Source: Thiemannella venezuelensis (lineage in GTDB: Bacteria; Actinomycetota; Actinomycetes; Streptosporangiales; Streptosporangiaceae). From it: a DNA stretch of 64,000 nucleotides. Shown piece by piece: positions 30,525 through 39,171 of the stretch. Under the pieces are notes generated by a model. The model was given only the letters and a program-made list of their open reading frames with translations, was not told the origin of the DNA and made no database searches. A program made the position numbers and the translations under genes. The stretch's first letter is position 1; every line of letters begins with the position of its first letter. The stretch is from positions 558,001-622,000 of the forward strand of contig NZ_JACHJJ010000001.1 in the NCBI RefSeq assembly GCF_014203605.1. The letters run 5' to 3'.

Positions 30525-32066
30525 TCAGCCGACGGGCTTGGTCTCGTCCTCGGGGACCTCGTCGACCGTGCGGCGCGGCCCGGTGAACCAGTGCCGGGCC
30601 GACAGCGCCCACCACAGCCCGACGCCCAGGACCATGACGCCGACCACGATCGGCGCGTAGTTCACCGCCGTCCAGGTGAAGTCCGCGCTGAACGGCACCG
30701 CCTGCGGGACCAGCGGCATGATGAAGTAGACCGACACGATCACGATCTCGATGATCGCGATCCAGCACATCACCTTGTACTTCGAGCCGAGCGTCCACGG
30801 GCCGGGCTGGAAGCGGTCGCCCATCCGCAGCCGGAGCCAGATCGGGATCAGGAACGCGAGGTAGAGGCCGATGACCGCGACCGAGACGACCGCGTAGAAC
30901 GCCAGCGGCAGCCCGTTCGGCGCCTCGTAGAGCGCGGGCAGGGTCAGGACCAGCGCGAGCACGCAGCCGAAGACGATCGCGTTGACCGGGGTCCGGTTCC
31001 GGTCCACCTTCGACCAGAGCCGCCAGCCGGGGATCGCGCCGTCCCGGGAGAAGGCGTAGGTCATCCGGGACATGGAGGTCACGCAGCTCATGCCGCAGAA
31101 GAACTGGCCGACCGTGGAGATCGCGAAGATCGCCGTGGCCAGGTTGCCGGGGAGCGCCGACTCGAAGATGGCGCCGACGAAGCCGCCCGCCGCGTTGACC
31201 GCCTCGACGTCCGTGGCCGCGAACAGGAAGGCCAGCAGCACGATCCAGCCGCCGATCGCGGAGTAGAAGATCGACTGCCAGAGGCCCCGGGCGGCGGCGG
31301 TGGAGGCGCCCTGGGTCTCCTCCGAGACGTGCGCGCACGCGTCGAAGCCGGTGATCGTGTACTGGGTCAGCAGGAAGCCGAGCGGCAGCACGTAGAACCA
31401 GTAGGACGAGTCGGAGAAGCCCGAGTTGTTGATCGTCTCGGTGAAGACGAACGACATCGACTGGTGCGAGTCCGGGCCGAAGACCAGGATGAGCACCACC
31501 GCGGCCGCGCCGAACACGTGCCAGTAGACGGAGACGTTCTGCAGGACCGAGATCAGCCGGTGGCTGTAGATGTTGATCAGCGCGTGCAGCACCAGGACGA
31601 CCGCGAACAGGATGAACGTGTTGAGCAGCGAGATCTCGAACCCGGGGGCGAACCGGTTGATCGTGATGTTCATGAACGTCGCGCAGCCGTAGTCGACCGA
31701 GGCCGTGACCGCGATCAGGCCGATGAGGTTGAACCACCCGGTGAACCAGCCGTGGATCGGCCTGCCCATCTTCGCGGCCCACCAGTAGATGCCGCCCGCG
31801 GTCGGGTAGGCCGAGACCAGCTCCGACATGCACAGGCCGATGATCAGAATGAAGATCGAGATCAGCGGCCAGCCCCAGGAGATGGCGATCGGCCCGCCGT
31901 TGTTCCAGGCCTGGCCGAAGGTGGTGAAGCACCCGGCCAGGATCGAGATGATGGAGAAGGAGATGGCGAAGTTGGAGAAGCCGCTCCACGTGCGGGAGAG
32001 CTCCTGTTTGTAGCCGAGTTCGGCGAGTCGCCTCGCGTCCTCGTCCACCGGGGCCGGCTCGGTCAT
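30525..32066 (-). CDS. APC-superfamily amino acid/amine permease
   Basis: 513 aa with about twelve hydrophobic helices. The N-terminal SGFSNFAISFSIISILAGCFT and the sequence AYPTAGGIYWWAAKMGRP are typical of the bacterial GABA/amino-acid transporter branch of the APC superfamily. The C terminus is charged (DEVPEDETKPVG). The start overlaps the stop of the phosphotransferase gene (ATGA), so the two are one transcript. With the flavin oxidoreductase divergent from them, an amine or methylated amino acid is a likely substrate (inference). Confidence 0.88.
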   Translation of the reverse strand: MTEPAPVDEDARRLAELGYKQELSRTWSGFSNFAISFSIISILAGCFTTFGQAWNNGGPIAISWGWPLISIFILIIGLCMSELVSAYPTAGGIYWWAAKMGRPIHGWFTGWFNLIGLIAVTASVDYGCATFMNITINRFAPGFEISLLNTFILFAVVLVLHALINIYSHRLISVLQNVSVYWHVFGAAAVVLILVFGPDSHQSMSFVFTETINNSGFSDSSYWFYVLPLGFLLTQYTITGFDACAHVSEETQGASTAAARGLWQSIFYSAIGGWIVLLAFLFAATDVEAVNAAGGFVGAIFESALPGNLATAIFAISTVGQFFCGMSCVTSMSRMTYAFSRDGAIPGWRLWSKVDRNRTPVNAIVFGCVLALVLTLPALYEAPNGLPLAFYAVVSVAVIGLYLAFLIPIWLRLRMGDRFQPGPWTLGSKYKVMCWIAIIEIVIVSVYFIMPLVPQAVPFSADFTWTAVNYAPIVVGVMVLGVGLWWALSARHWFTGPRRTVDEVPEDETKPVG

Positions 32067-33055
32067 TCAAGCCTCCTTGCGTTCCTTGCGCTGTGCGGGG
32101 GGTGGAGCACCCGGGGCGCGCCCCGGACGTCGTCGATCAGCCGCCCGAACCCCGGGTCGTCCAGGTCCCGTACGGCCTGCGCGAACTTGTCGGCCGCCTC
32201 GGCCCCGTAGTCGAAGTCGGCGGCGGCCGCCTGCTCCCTCAGCAGTCCGTGGTGGACGGAGAACCAGAGGGTCCAGGTGAGGTTCGACATGATGAGGTTG
32301 AGCCGTACCCTGGCCTCCAGTCGTGGGCTGTCCTCGCCGAAATAGGCGCGGGCCAGTTGGCAGGTGAGACCGGGGTCGTAGTCCGCCTCGGCGGCGATGT
32401 CGCCCAGCTCGAAGGCGGGGTCGTTGTTCCCGGAGAGCTGGTAGTCGACGATCTTCACCTCCGCGCCGCAGCGGATGAGGTTCTCCGGGAGCAGGTCGTT
32501 GTGGCACGGCACGGCCGGCAGCGGGGCGGCGGCCAGCGCCCGTTCGATCTCGGTGGCGGCGGGCAGCCGGTCCTCGTACCCGGCGGGCATGCTCAGGCCG
32601 TGGGTGCGGCAGAGGGCGAGGAACTCCTCCAGTTTCCGGAAGATGGAGAAGTCGTTGACGAAGCGGGGCCCGGCGTGCAGGCGGCGGCAGGCCGCCGCGA
32701 CCGGTCCCGGCAGGGCCCGTACGGCGTGCGCGTCCAGGGTCGTGCCGTCCAGGTACTCCAGCAGCAGCGCGCCGGGCATCCGGTGCAGGACCCGGGGGCC
32801 GATCCCGGCCTCGGCGGCCCGGAGGGTGTTGGCGATCTCCTGGTCGAGGGGGATGCCGAGCCCGGCGGCGCTGACGCGCGGGTCGAGGATCCGCAGCAGC
32901 CAGCGCCGCCCGTCGGCGGCGTCCATCCGGGAGATCCGGTGGCTGAGCCCGCCCTTGATGGGCGTCTCGGCGACCGGCTGCCCGGCCCATTCGCGGACGG
33001 CCCCGAGGGCGGCTTCGTGGACGGCTTCGTGGGCGGCGGTGCGGGCATCTGGCAT
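32063..33055 (-). CDS. phosphotransferase of the choline/ethanolamine kinase-like (APH) family
   Basis: 330 aa with a protein-kinase-like fold. It has the catalytic Brenner motif PCHNDLLPENLI and the metal-binding IVDYQLSGNNDPAFELG. The N-lobe carries the GGLSHRISRM nucleotide loop. This version of the family is closest in pattern to choline kinase and related amine kinases rather than antibiotic kinases. AAAGGAG precedes the start. Four-base overlap with the permease gene and divergent position to the GcvT-type oxidoreductase suggest it phosphorylates an imported amino alcohol (inference). Confidence 0.85.
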   Translation of the reverse strand: MPDARTAAHEAVHEAALGAVREWAGQPVAETPIKGGLSHRISRMDAADGRRWLLRILDPRVSAAGLGIPLDQEIANTLRAAEAGIGPRVLHRMPGALLLEYLDGTTLDAHAVRALPGPVAAACRRLHAGPRFVNDFSIFRKLEEFLALCRTHGLSMPAGYEDRLPAATEIERALAAAPLPAVPCHNDLLPENLIRCGAEVKIVDYQLSGNNDPAFELGDIAAEADYDPGLTCQLARAYFGEDSPRLEARVRLNLIMSNLTWTLWFSVHHGLLREQAAAADFDYGAEAADKFAQAVRDLDDPGFGRLIDDVRGAPRVLHPPHSARNARRLE

Positions 33056-33129
33056 GCCGGACTCCTTTGGCCTACCTTCAGACCATTGATCCGATTCTGC
33101 GGACGAGGCGTTACAGAGAGGTCCCGATC

Positions 33130-35598
33130 GTGAAACTTCCCGACTCCGCGCGGGCCGTCGTGATCGGCGGCGGAGTGGCCGGCTGCAGCGTCGCCTACCA
33201 CCTGGCGAGGCTCGGCTGGGGCGAGGTGCTCCTGGTCGAGCGGCACGAGCTCACCGAGGGCACCACCTGGCACTCGGCCGGGTTCGTGGGCCAGCTCCGC
33301 TCCACCGTCACCCAGACCAAGATGATCATGTACTCGGCCGGGCTCTACCCCGAGCTGGCCGAGCTGACCGGCCTCGACCCGGGCTGGCGCGGCGTGGGCG
33401 GGCTCCGCCTGGCGACCACGCCCGAGCGGGTGGAGGAGTCGCTCCGCCTGGCCGGGGCCGCCGAGACCTACGGGCTGGACCTCTCGCTGCTCTCCGGCGC
33501 CGAGGCGGGGGAGATGTCGCCGCTGCTGGAGACGGCCGGCGTGCGGGCCGCGCTCTGGCTGCCGGGCGACGGCTGGCTCGACCCGGCGCTGCTGGCCAGG
33601 GCGCTGGCGGCCGGGGCGGAGAAGCTGGGCGTGCGGATCCGCACCGGGACCGAGGTGGTCGGCCTCGACGTCGAGGGCGGCCGGATCACGGGCGTGCGGC
33701 TGGCGGCCGGCGCGGGAGCGGAGCGGGCCGCGGAGGGAGGCCCCGGCGCGGGCCCTGCCGGGGCGGGGGGAGAGGGTTCCGGCCGGGAGGAGTGGACGGT
33801 CCGGGCCGACGTCGTCGTCATCGCCGCCGGGGCGGCCAGCGGGCGGGTCGGGCGGCTGGCGGGGGTGGACATCCCGGTCGTTCCGATCAAGCACCAGTAC
33901 GTCGTCACCGAGCCTTTCGGGGTCCCCTCTTCCATGCCCACGGTCAGGGACCCGGACAACATCGTCTACTTCAGGGAGGAGGGCGGCGGGATCCTCGTCG
34001 GGGGGTACATCCGGACGCCCGAGGTCTGGGACACTCCCGCGCCGCTGGCCGAGCCGCGGACGCTCTTCCCCGCCGACATGCCGAAATTTCAGGAATCGTG
34101 GGACTCGGCGGTCCGGCGGGTCCCGGCGCTGGACCGCGCCGGGATCGCGAAGGTCGTGCACGGCCCCGAGGCGTTCACCCCGGACGGCGAGTTCCTGCTC
34201 GGCGAGACCGCGGTGCGCGGCCTGTGGGCGGCGGCCGGGTTCTGCGTGCACGGCCTGGCCGCGGCGGGCGGCGTGGGCAAGGTCATGGCCGAGTGGATCA
34301 CGGACGGCTCCCCCGAGTACGACGTCTTCGGCATGGACCTGCGCCGCTTCGGCGGTCACGCCCGCTCCGCCGCCTGGGCCCGCGCCAGGGCGCTGGACTC
34401 CTACGCGAAGTACTACGACATCGTCTACCCGGGCGAGGAGCGCACCGCCGCCCGCCCGCTGCGCCGCTCTCCCGCGTGGATCCGGCACGCGGAGCTGGGC
34501 GCCGCCTTCGGCGAGAAGGCGGGCTGGGAGCGGGTCAACTGGTTCGAGAGCAACGCGGAGCCCGCCGGAGGGATCCGGCCGGAGGGGTGGGCGGGGCGGA
34601 TCTGGTCGCCCGCCGTACGGGCCGAGTGCCTGGCCACGCGGGACGCGGCCGGACTGTTCGACCAGACCTCGTTCGCGAAGCTGGAGGTCTCCGGGCCCGG
34701 CGCCCTGGAGGGACTCCAGCGGGCCTGCGCCGGGCAGCTCGACCGGCCCGCCGGCTCGGTCGTCTACACCCAGTTGCTGAACGCGCGCGGTGGCGTCGAG
34801 GCCGACCTGACCGTCACCCGGCTGGCCGCCGACCGCTTCCGCCTGGTCACCGGGACCGCGTTCGGCGTGCACGACGCCGCCTGGCTGCGCGGCCACGGGC
34901 TGGAGGTCCGCGACGTCACCTCGGCGTACGCCTGCTACTGCCTCTGGGGACCTCGCGCCCTGGACATCCTCGGCGGGCTCTCGCCCGACGACCTGGCCTT
35001 CGGCTACATGAAGGCCAGGGAGATCAGCGTGGGAAACGTCCCGGTGCTGGCCCAGCGCGTCACGTTCGTCGGCGAGTTCGGCTGGGAGCTGTACTGCCCC
35101 GCCGAGTACGGCCTCACGCTCTGGGACGCGCTCATGGAGGCCGGCATGCCGTACGGCATGCGCCCGGCCGGGTACCGGGCCATCGACTCGATGCGCCTGG
35201 AGAAGGGCTACCGCGTCTGGGGCCTGGACGTCACCCCGGAGACCACCCCCCTGGAGGCGGGCCTGGGCTTCGCGGTGGCCGGGGACAAGGACTTCCTCGG
35301 CCGGGACGCGCTCACCGAGCCCTCCCGCAAGCTGTTCTGCCTGGTCCTCGACGACCCCCGCCAGGTCTGCCTGGGCGGCGAGCCGGTCCGGCTCGGCGGC
35401 GGGCCCGCCTCCCGGGTGACGAGCGGCGGGTACGGCCACCGCGTGGACCGCTCGATCGCCTACGCCTACCTGCCGGCGGAGACGGCTCCGGGCACCCGGG
35501 TCCAGGTCGGCGTCACAGGGGTCTGGACGGACGCCGCCGTGACGGCCGAACCCCTCTACGACCCGTCCGCCGAGCGGGTCAGGAGGCTCCCGGGCTGA
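33130..35598 (+). CDS. FAD-dependent oxidoreductase fused to GcvT domain (dimethylglycine/sarcosine dehydrogenase-like)
   Basis: 822 aa from GTG 33130 (KLPDSARAVVIGGGVAGCS), with GAGAGG upstream. The N-terminal half is a DAO-type FAD domain: the dinucleotide motif is VVIGGGVAGCSVAYHLARLG. The His in EGTTWHSAGFVGQL matches the covalent FAD attachment site of dimethylglycine and sarcosine dehydrogenases. The C-terminal half is a GcvT/T-protein fold with YTQLLNARGGVEADLTVTRL and a GCV_T C-terminal domain, which in relatives passes the released one-carbon unit to tetrahydrofolate. An Ala/Gly-rich insertion occurs near residue 200. Likely substrate is a methylated amine or amino acid. A TetR gene follows. 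Confidence 0.9.
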   Translation: MKLPDSARAVVIGGGVAGCSVAYHLARLGWGEVLLVERHELTEGTTWHSAGFVGQLRSTVTQTKMIMYSAGLYPELAELTGLDPGWRGVGGLRLATTPERVEESLRLAGAAETYGLDLSLLSGAEAGEMSPLLETAGVRAALWLPGDGWLDPALLARALAAGAEKLGVRIRTGTEVVGLDVEGGRITGVRLAAGAGAERAAEGGPGAGPAGAGGEGSGREEWTVRADVVVIAAGAASGRVGRLAGVDIPVVPIKHQYVVTEPFGVPSSMPTVRDPDNIVYFREEGGGILVGGYIRTPEVWDTPAPLAEPRTLFPADMPKFQESWDSAVRRVPALDRAGIAKVVHGPEAFTPDGEFLLGETAVRGLWAAAGFCVHGLAAAGGVGKVMAEWITDGSPEYDVFGMDLRRFGGHARSAAWARARALDSYAKYYDIVYPGEERTAARPLRRSPAWIRHAELGAAFGEKAGWERVNWFESNAEPAGGIRPEGWAGRIWSPAVRAECLATRDAAGLFDQTSFAKLEVSGPGALEGLQRACAGQLDRPAGSVVYTQLLNARGGVEADLTVTRLAADRFRLVTGTAFGVHDAAWLRGHGLEVRDVTSAYACYCLWGPRALDILGGLSPDDLAFGYMKAREISVGNVPVLAQRVTFVGEFGWELYCPAEYGLTLWDALMEAGMPYGMRPAGYRAIDSMRLEKGYRVWGLDVTPETTPLEAGLGFAVAGDKDFLGRDALTEPSRKLFCLVLDDPRQVCLGGEPVRLGGGPASRVTSGGYGHRVDRSIAYAYLPAETAPGTRVQVGVTGVWTDAAVTAEPLYDPSAERVRRLPG

Positions 35599-35662
35599 CC
35601 CCTCCGCCGTCCCGGCCGTCGTGGCGCGAGCGTTTCCTGGCCGACTGTGTTATTTTTTGGCC

Positions 35663-36289
35663 GTGCGGTCAGAAAAAAATTCGAGCGGCCAGGAAGGCCG
35701 GTCGTTCATCGAGACGGCCCGGCGGGCCCAGATCGTCGCGTGCGCGATCGAGGTGATCGCCGAGGTGGGCTACGCCCAGGCGTCGCTGGCGCTGATCGCG
35801 AAGCGGGCGGGGATCAGCAAGGGGGTGATCTCCTACCACTTCCGGGGCAAGGACGAGCTGATCCAGCAGGTGATGGAGGAGGCGTTCGCCCTCGGTGACG
35901 CCTTCGTCCGCTCCCGGGTCGAGGGGCGGACGACCGCCGCGGCCATGCTCCGGGCCTACCTCGAGGCGTCCGTCGAGTTCTACCGGACCCACCGGGCGCA
36001 CATGATCGCCCTGCTCGACATCTGGTCCGCCTTCCGCCACGAGGACGGCAGGCCGCGGTTCGACGCGACCACCAACGAGCCGGAACTGGCCTCCGTCGAG
36101 GAGATCCTGCGCTTCGGGCAGCTCGCCGGGGAGTTCCGCGGGTTCTCCACCCGTGTGATGGCCGTCACGGTCAAGCAGGCGGTCGACGGCGCGCTCGTCC
36201 AGATGGCCGCCTATCCCGATCTCGACCTCGACCTCTACGTCCGCGAGCTCGTCGAGACCTTCACCATCGCGACCCGGAAGGAGCGGTGA
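35663..36289 (+). CDS. TetR-family transcriptional regulator
   Basis: 208 aa from GTG 35663. The N-terminal HTH is clear: AIEVIAEVGYAQASLALIAKRAGISKGVISYHFRGKDEL. The C-terminal ligand domain follows. TTATTT lies about ten bases upstream of the GTG, so the transcript is probably leaderless. CTGGCCG and CGGTCAG flank this promoter as an imperfect inverted repeat and may be its own operator. It is likely to control the oxidoreductase-kinase-permease locus before it (inference). Confidence 0.88.
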   Translation: MRSEKNSSGQEGRSFIETARRAQIVACAIEVIAEVGYAQASLALIAKRAGISKGVISYHFRGKDELIQQVMEEAFALGDAFVRSRVEGRTTAAAMLRAYLEASVEFYRTHRAHMIALLDIWSAFRHEDGRPRFDATTNEPELASVEEILRFGQLAGEFRGFSTRVMAVTVKQAVDGALVQMAAYPDLDLDLYVRELVETFTIATRKER

Positions 36290-36825
36290 TGTCCCCCCGC
36301 CACGCCTCCCCGCCGCAGGAGCGTTCCGCCGGCCCCGCCGGGACCGGTCTGCGGCCCCCGCGGCACCCGGTGGACCGCAGGGCCGTCGGATGGTGGACCG
36401 GTCAGGCGCTGGTGCTCGTCGCCCCGCCGGTGCTGGTCCTGGTCCTCCTCGCCCTGCTGATCCCGCCCGCGCGGTTCTGGCTCCTGCTCCCGGCGGGGGC
36501 CATCGCCGCCCCCGGGCTGCTCTACACGCTGGTGATGCCCCGGTGGCGCTACCGGGTGCACCGCTGGGAGACCACGGAGGAGGCGGTCTACGCGGCCTCC
36601 GGGTGGCTCTGGCAGAAGTGGCGGGTCGCCCCGATGTCCAGGATCCAGACCGTGGACACGGTCAGGGGCCCGATCCAGCGGCTCTTCGGCCTGGCGGGGG
36701 TGACGGTGACCACCGCCTCGGCGGCCGGGGCCATCAAGATCAACGGCCTGGACCGCGCCCTCGCCGCCGATCTCGTCGAACGGCTCACCGCCCGCACCCA
36801 GGCGACCCCGGGGGACGCCACGTGA
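36289..36825 (+). CDS. bacterial PH-domain membrane protein (YdbS-like)
   Basis: 178 aa from ATG 36289, overlapping the TetR stop by one base; AAGGAG lies five bases upstream. It has two hydrophobic helices (about residues 41-80), then a bPH2 domain with the hallmark WRYRVHRWETTEEAVYAASG and SRIQTVDTVRGPIQRLFGLA. YdbS/YdbT-like pairs are widespread; their role is uncertain, although some relatives affect resistance to cell-envelope stress. It is coupled to the larger PH protein by a GTGA overlap. Confidence 0.85.
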   Translation: MSPRHASPPQERSAGPAGTGLRPPRHPVDRRAVGWWTGQALVLVAPPVLVLVLLALLIPPARFWLLLPAGAIAAPGLLYTLVMPRWRYRVHRWETTEEAVYAASGWLWQKWRVAPMSRIQTVDTVRGPIQRLFGLAGVTVTTASAAGAIKINGLDRALAADLVERLTARTQATPGDAT

Positions 36826-38378
36826 ACCCGCACGGCTCCGTCCGCGCACCGTGGTCCAGGCCCGACCCGCGACTGCTCTGGCTGGACCTGGGCCGGGCGC
36901 TCGGGCCGGCGGTCCCCGTCGGGGTGACGGCGTTCGCCGCCCGCGACCGGCTGAACCTCCAGGCCGCCATCACGCTCGGCACGGTCCTCGCCGCCCTGGC
37001 CGCGATCGCGGTGGCCGGTCTGGTCCGCCATTCCACCACCCGCTACCGGGTCACCGCCGAGCGCGTGGAACTCCGCTCGGGGCTCGTCCTCCGGCGGCAC
37101 CGCTCGGTCCCGCGCGACCGCGTGCGCAGCATCGACCTCACGGCGGACCCGCTCCGGCGGATCGCCGGGCTGGCCGCGGTCAGGATCGGCACCGGCCAGG
37201 GCGGCGAGGGCAAGGGGCTCGTCCTCGACGGGATCCGCCGGGAGGCGGCTCTCCTGCTGAGGGCGGAGCTGCTGGGCCGTACGGCTCCGGCCGGATCCGC
37301 CATCACGGAGCTGCGCCCCGCGTGGATCCGCTACGCCCTGCTGAGCAGCTGGTCGCTGCTCATCGGCCTCGCCCCGTTCGGCGTGTTCTTCCGGGTGCTG
37401 GACGCCGTCGGGGTGAGACCGGACGAGGTCGGCTTCCTGGGGGAGCTCTGGGCGCTCGTCGTCGCGACCCATCCGGCCGCGGTCGCCGCCGCCGCGGTCG
37501 CGGTCGTCCTGTCCATCGGCCTGGCCGGCACCCTCCTGCTCTACGTGGAGTCCTGGTGGGACTTCCGCCTGACCCGCGAACCCGACCGCACGCTCTCGGT
37601 ACGGCGCGGCCTGCTGACCACGCGGTCGGTGTCGCTGGAGGAGCGGCGGCTGCACGGGGCCGAGCTGGCCGAGCCGCTGCCGCTGCGCTGGGGAGGCGGG
37701 GCCAGGGTGAGCGCCGTGGCCACCGGGCTCGGCGAGGGCGAGTCGGCCGTCCTGCTCCCGCCCGCCCCGCGTGCCGAGGCCCACCGGGTCGCCGCCGCCG
37801 TGCTCGCCGGGAGCGCCTCGCGACCGCCCGCCGGGGACGCCCCACCGGCCGGGGAGGCCGCGGCCGCGGAGAGCGCGGCTCCCGCCGGAGGCTCCGCGTC
37901 CGGGGAGGGGCCGCCGCCCACGCTCATGCCGCTGGCCGCCCATCCCCGCGCCGCCCTCCGCCGGCGGGTCGTCCTGGCGATCTGGCCGCCGGTGCTCCTG
38001 GCCCTCCTCCCGGCCGGGCTCGCCGCCTGGTGGAGCGGGTTCCCGGGGCTGCTCTGGACGGCCGGGGCCGTCCTGCTCCCCGCCGCCCTGCTCCTGGCCC
38101 GGGACGCCTACCGGAGCCTGGGGCACGGGCTCCACGGCCCCTACCTCGTCACCCGGTACGGCACCGCCCGGCGCAGGACCGTGGCGCTCCGCCGTACCGC
38201 GATCATCGGCTGGACGGTCGGCAGGTCGCCCTTCCAGCGCAGGTCGGGCCTGCTCACCCTCACCGCGACGACGGCGGCCGGCCGCGGAGCCTACGCGGTG
38301 CGGGACGTGTCCGTGGCCGAGGGGCTGGCCTTCGCCGAGGAGGCGGTCCCCGGCCTGCTGGCGCCCTTCGTCCGCTGA
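36822..38378 (+). CDS. large bacterial PH-domain membrane protein (YdbT-like)
   Basis: 518 aa from GTG 36822, sharing GTGA with the previous stop. It contains repeated bPH2 units, each marked by a strand-helix with RHRSVPRDRVRSIDLTADPLRRIAGLA or TRSVSLEERRLHGAEL. These alternate with pairs of membrane helices. An Ala/Pro-rich linker lies near residues 345-365. It follows the YdbS-like gene as in other genomes, so the two probably form a membrane complex (inference from conserved pairing). Confidence 0.85.
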   Translation: MNPHGSVRAPWSRPDPRLLWLDLGRALGPAVPVGVTAFAARDRLNLQAAITLGTVLAALAAIAVAGLVRHSTTRYRVTAERVELRSGLVLRRHRSVPRDRVRSIDLTADPLRRIAGLAAVRIGTGQGGEGKGLVLDGIRREAALLLRAELLGRTAPAGSAITELRPAWIRYALLSSWSLLIGLAPFGVFFRVLDAVGVRPDEVGFLGELWALVVATHPAAVAAAAVAVVLSIGLAGTLLLYVESWWDFRLTREPDRTLSVRRGLLTTRSVSLEERRLHGAELAEPLPLRWGGGARVSAVATGLGEGESAVLLPPAPRAEAHRVAAAVLAGSASRPPAGDAPPAGEAAAAESAAPAGGSASGEGPPPTLMPLAAHPRAALRRRVVLAIWPPVLLALLPAGLAAWWSGFPGLLWTAGAVLLPAALLLARDAYRSLGHGLHGPYLVTRYGTARRRTVALRRTAIIGWTVGRSPFQRRSGLLTLTATTAAGRGAYAVRDVSVAEGLAFAEEAVPGLLAPFVR

Positions 38379-38442
38379 CGCCGTCCGCCGATCCCCGGCG
38401 GGCGTGCGGCTCCGCGGCCCGAGGGGAGGAGCGGTCCGGCCG

Positions 38443-38988
38443 TCAGCCGCCGAAGGCGGCGACGGCGGCCTGGCAGAAGGCCTTGAGGTCGTCCGGCTTG
38501 CGGCTGCTGACCAGGGTGTTCGGGCCGCCGGTGCAGACCCTGACCTCCTCGTCGACCCAGGTGGCCCCGGCGTTGCGCAGGTCCGTGGCCACGCTCGGCC
38601 AGGACGTCATCGTGCGGCCGCGCACGGCGTCGGCCTCGATCAGGGTCCACGGGCCGTGGCAGATGACGGCGACCGGCTTGCCCGCGTCGAAGAAGTCCTT
38701 GGCGAACCGTACGGCCCGCTCCTGCGTGCGCAGGAAGTCGGGGTTGGCGACGCCGCCGGGCAGGACCAGGCCCGCGAAGTCCGCGGCGGAGACCTCGTCG
38801 ACCGTGCCGTCCACGGTGAAGGTGTCGCCCCTGTCCAGGTGGTTGAACGCCTGCACGCTCCCCGGCTCGGTGGAGATCAGGCGGGGCGTGCCGCCCGCCT
38901 GCTCGACGGCCTTCCACGGTTCGGTGAGTTCGACCTGCTCGACGCCCTCCGGCGCGACGAGGAACGCGATCGCCTTGCCCTGAAGCAT
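38443..38988 (-). CDS. DJ-1/PfpI family protein
   Basis: 181 aa. The nucleophilic-elbow cysteine is in PVAVICHGPWTLIEAD and the supporting Glu in FLVAPEGVEQVEL, as in the YhbO/PfpI branch of class I amidotransferase folds. Proteins of this branch are described as stress chaperones, glyoxalases or peptidases. The exact activity cannot be told from sequence. Its start is about 100 bp from the first CsoR-like element, on the opposite strand from the copper genes. Confidence 0.9.
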   Translation of the reverse strand: MLQGKAIAFLVAPEGVEQVELTEPWKAVEQAGGTPRLISTEPGSVQAFNHLDRGDTFTVDGTVDEVSAADFAGLVLPGGVANPDFLRTQERAVRFAKDFFDAGKPVAVICHGPWTLIEADAVRGRTMTSWPSVATDLRNAGATWVDEEVRVCTGGPNTLVSSRKPDDLKAFCQAAVAAFGG

Positions 38989-39090
38989 ATTTCCCCCTAC
39001 GGGATGCCTGCTGTCCGAATGCGGTCTGTCCGCATGCGGTCTGCCCGGGAGCGGGTGATCTATGTCGCAGATCCGCCGTATATACCCCCG

Positions 39091-39108
39091 GGGGGTTGCA
39101 TGACGCGA
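39091..39108. promoter_or_regulatory. CsoR-type copper operator 1
   Basis: TATACCCCCGGGGGGTTG, close to the ATACCCC-GGGGTAT inverted-repeat class recognised by CsoR copper repressors. It lies between the divergent DJ-1 and copper-protein genes and could serve either. Confidence 0.6.
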
Positions 39109-39136
39109 TGGGATGTGGCAGCCTGAGGACTGCGAA

Positions 39137-39155
39137 GATACCCCATAGGGGTATC
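39137..39155. promoter_or_regulatory. CsoR-type copper operator 2
   Basis: GATACCCC-ATA-GGGGTATC, a perfect palindrome with eight-base arms, 16 bp before the exported copper-protein gene. It is the best match to a CsoR site in the window. Confidence 0.75.
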
Positions 39156-39171
39156 AATGAGGGGAGGGAAG

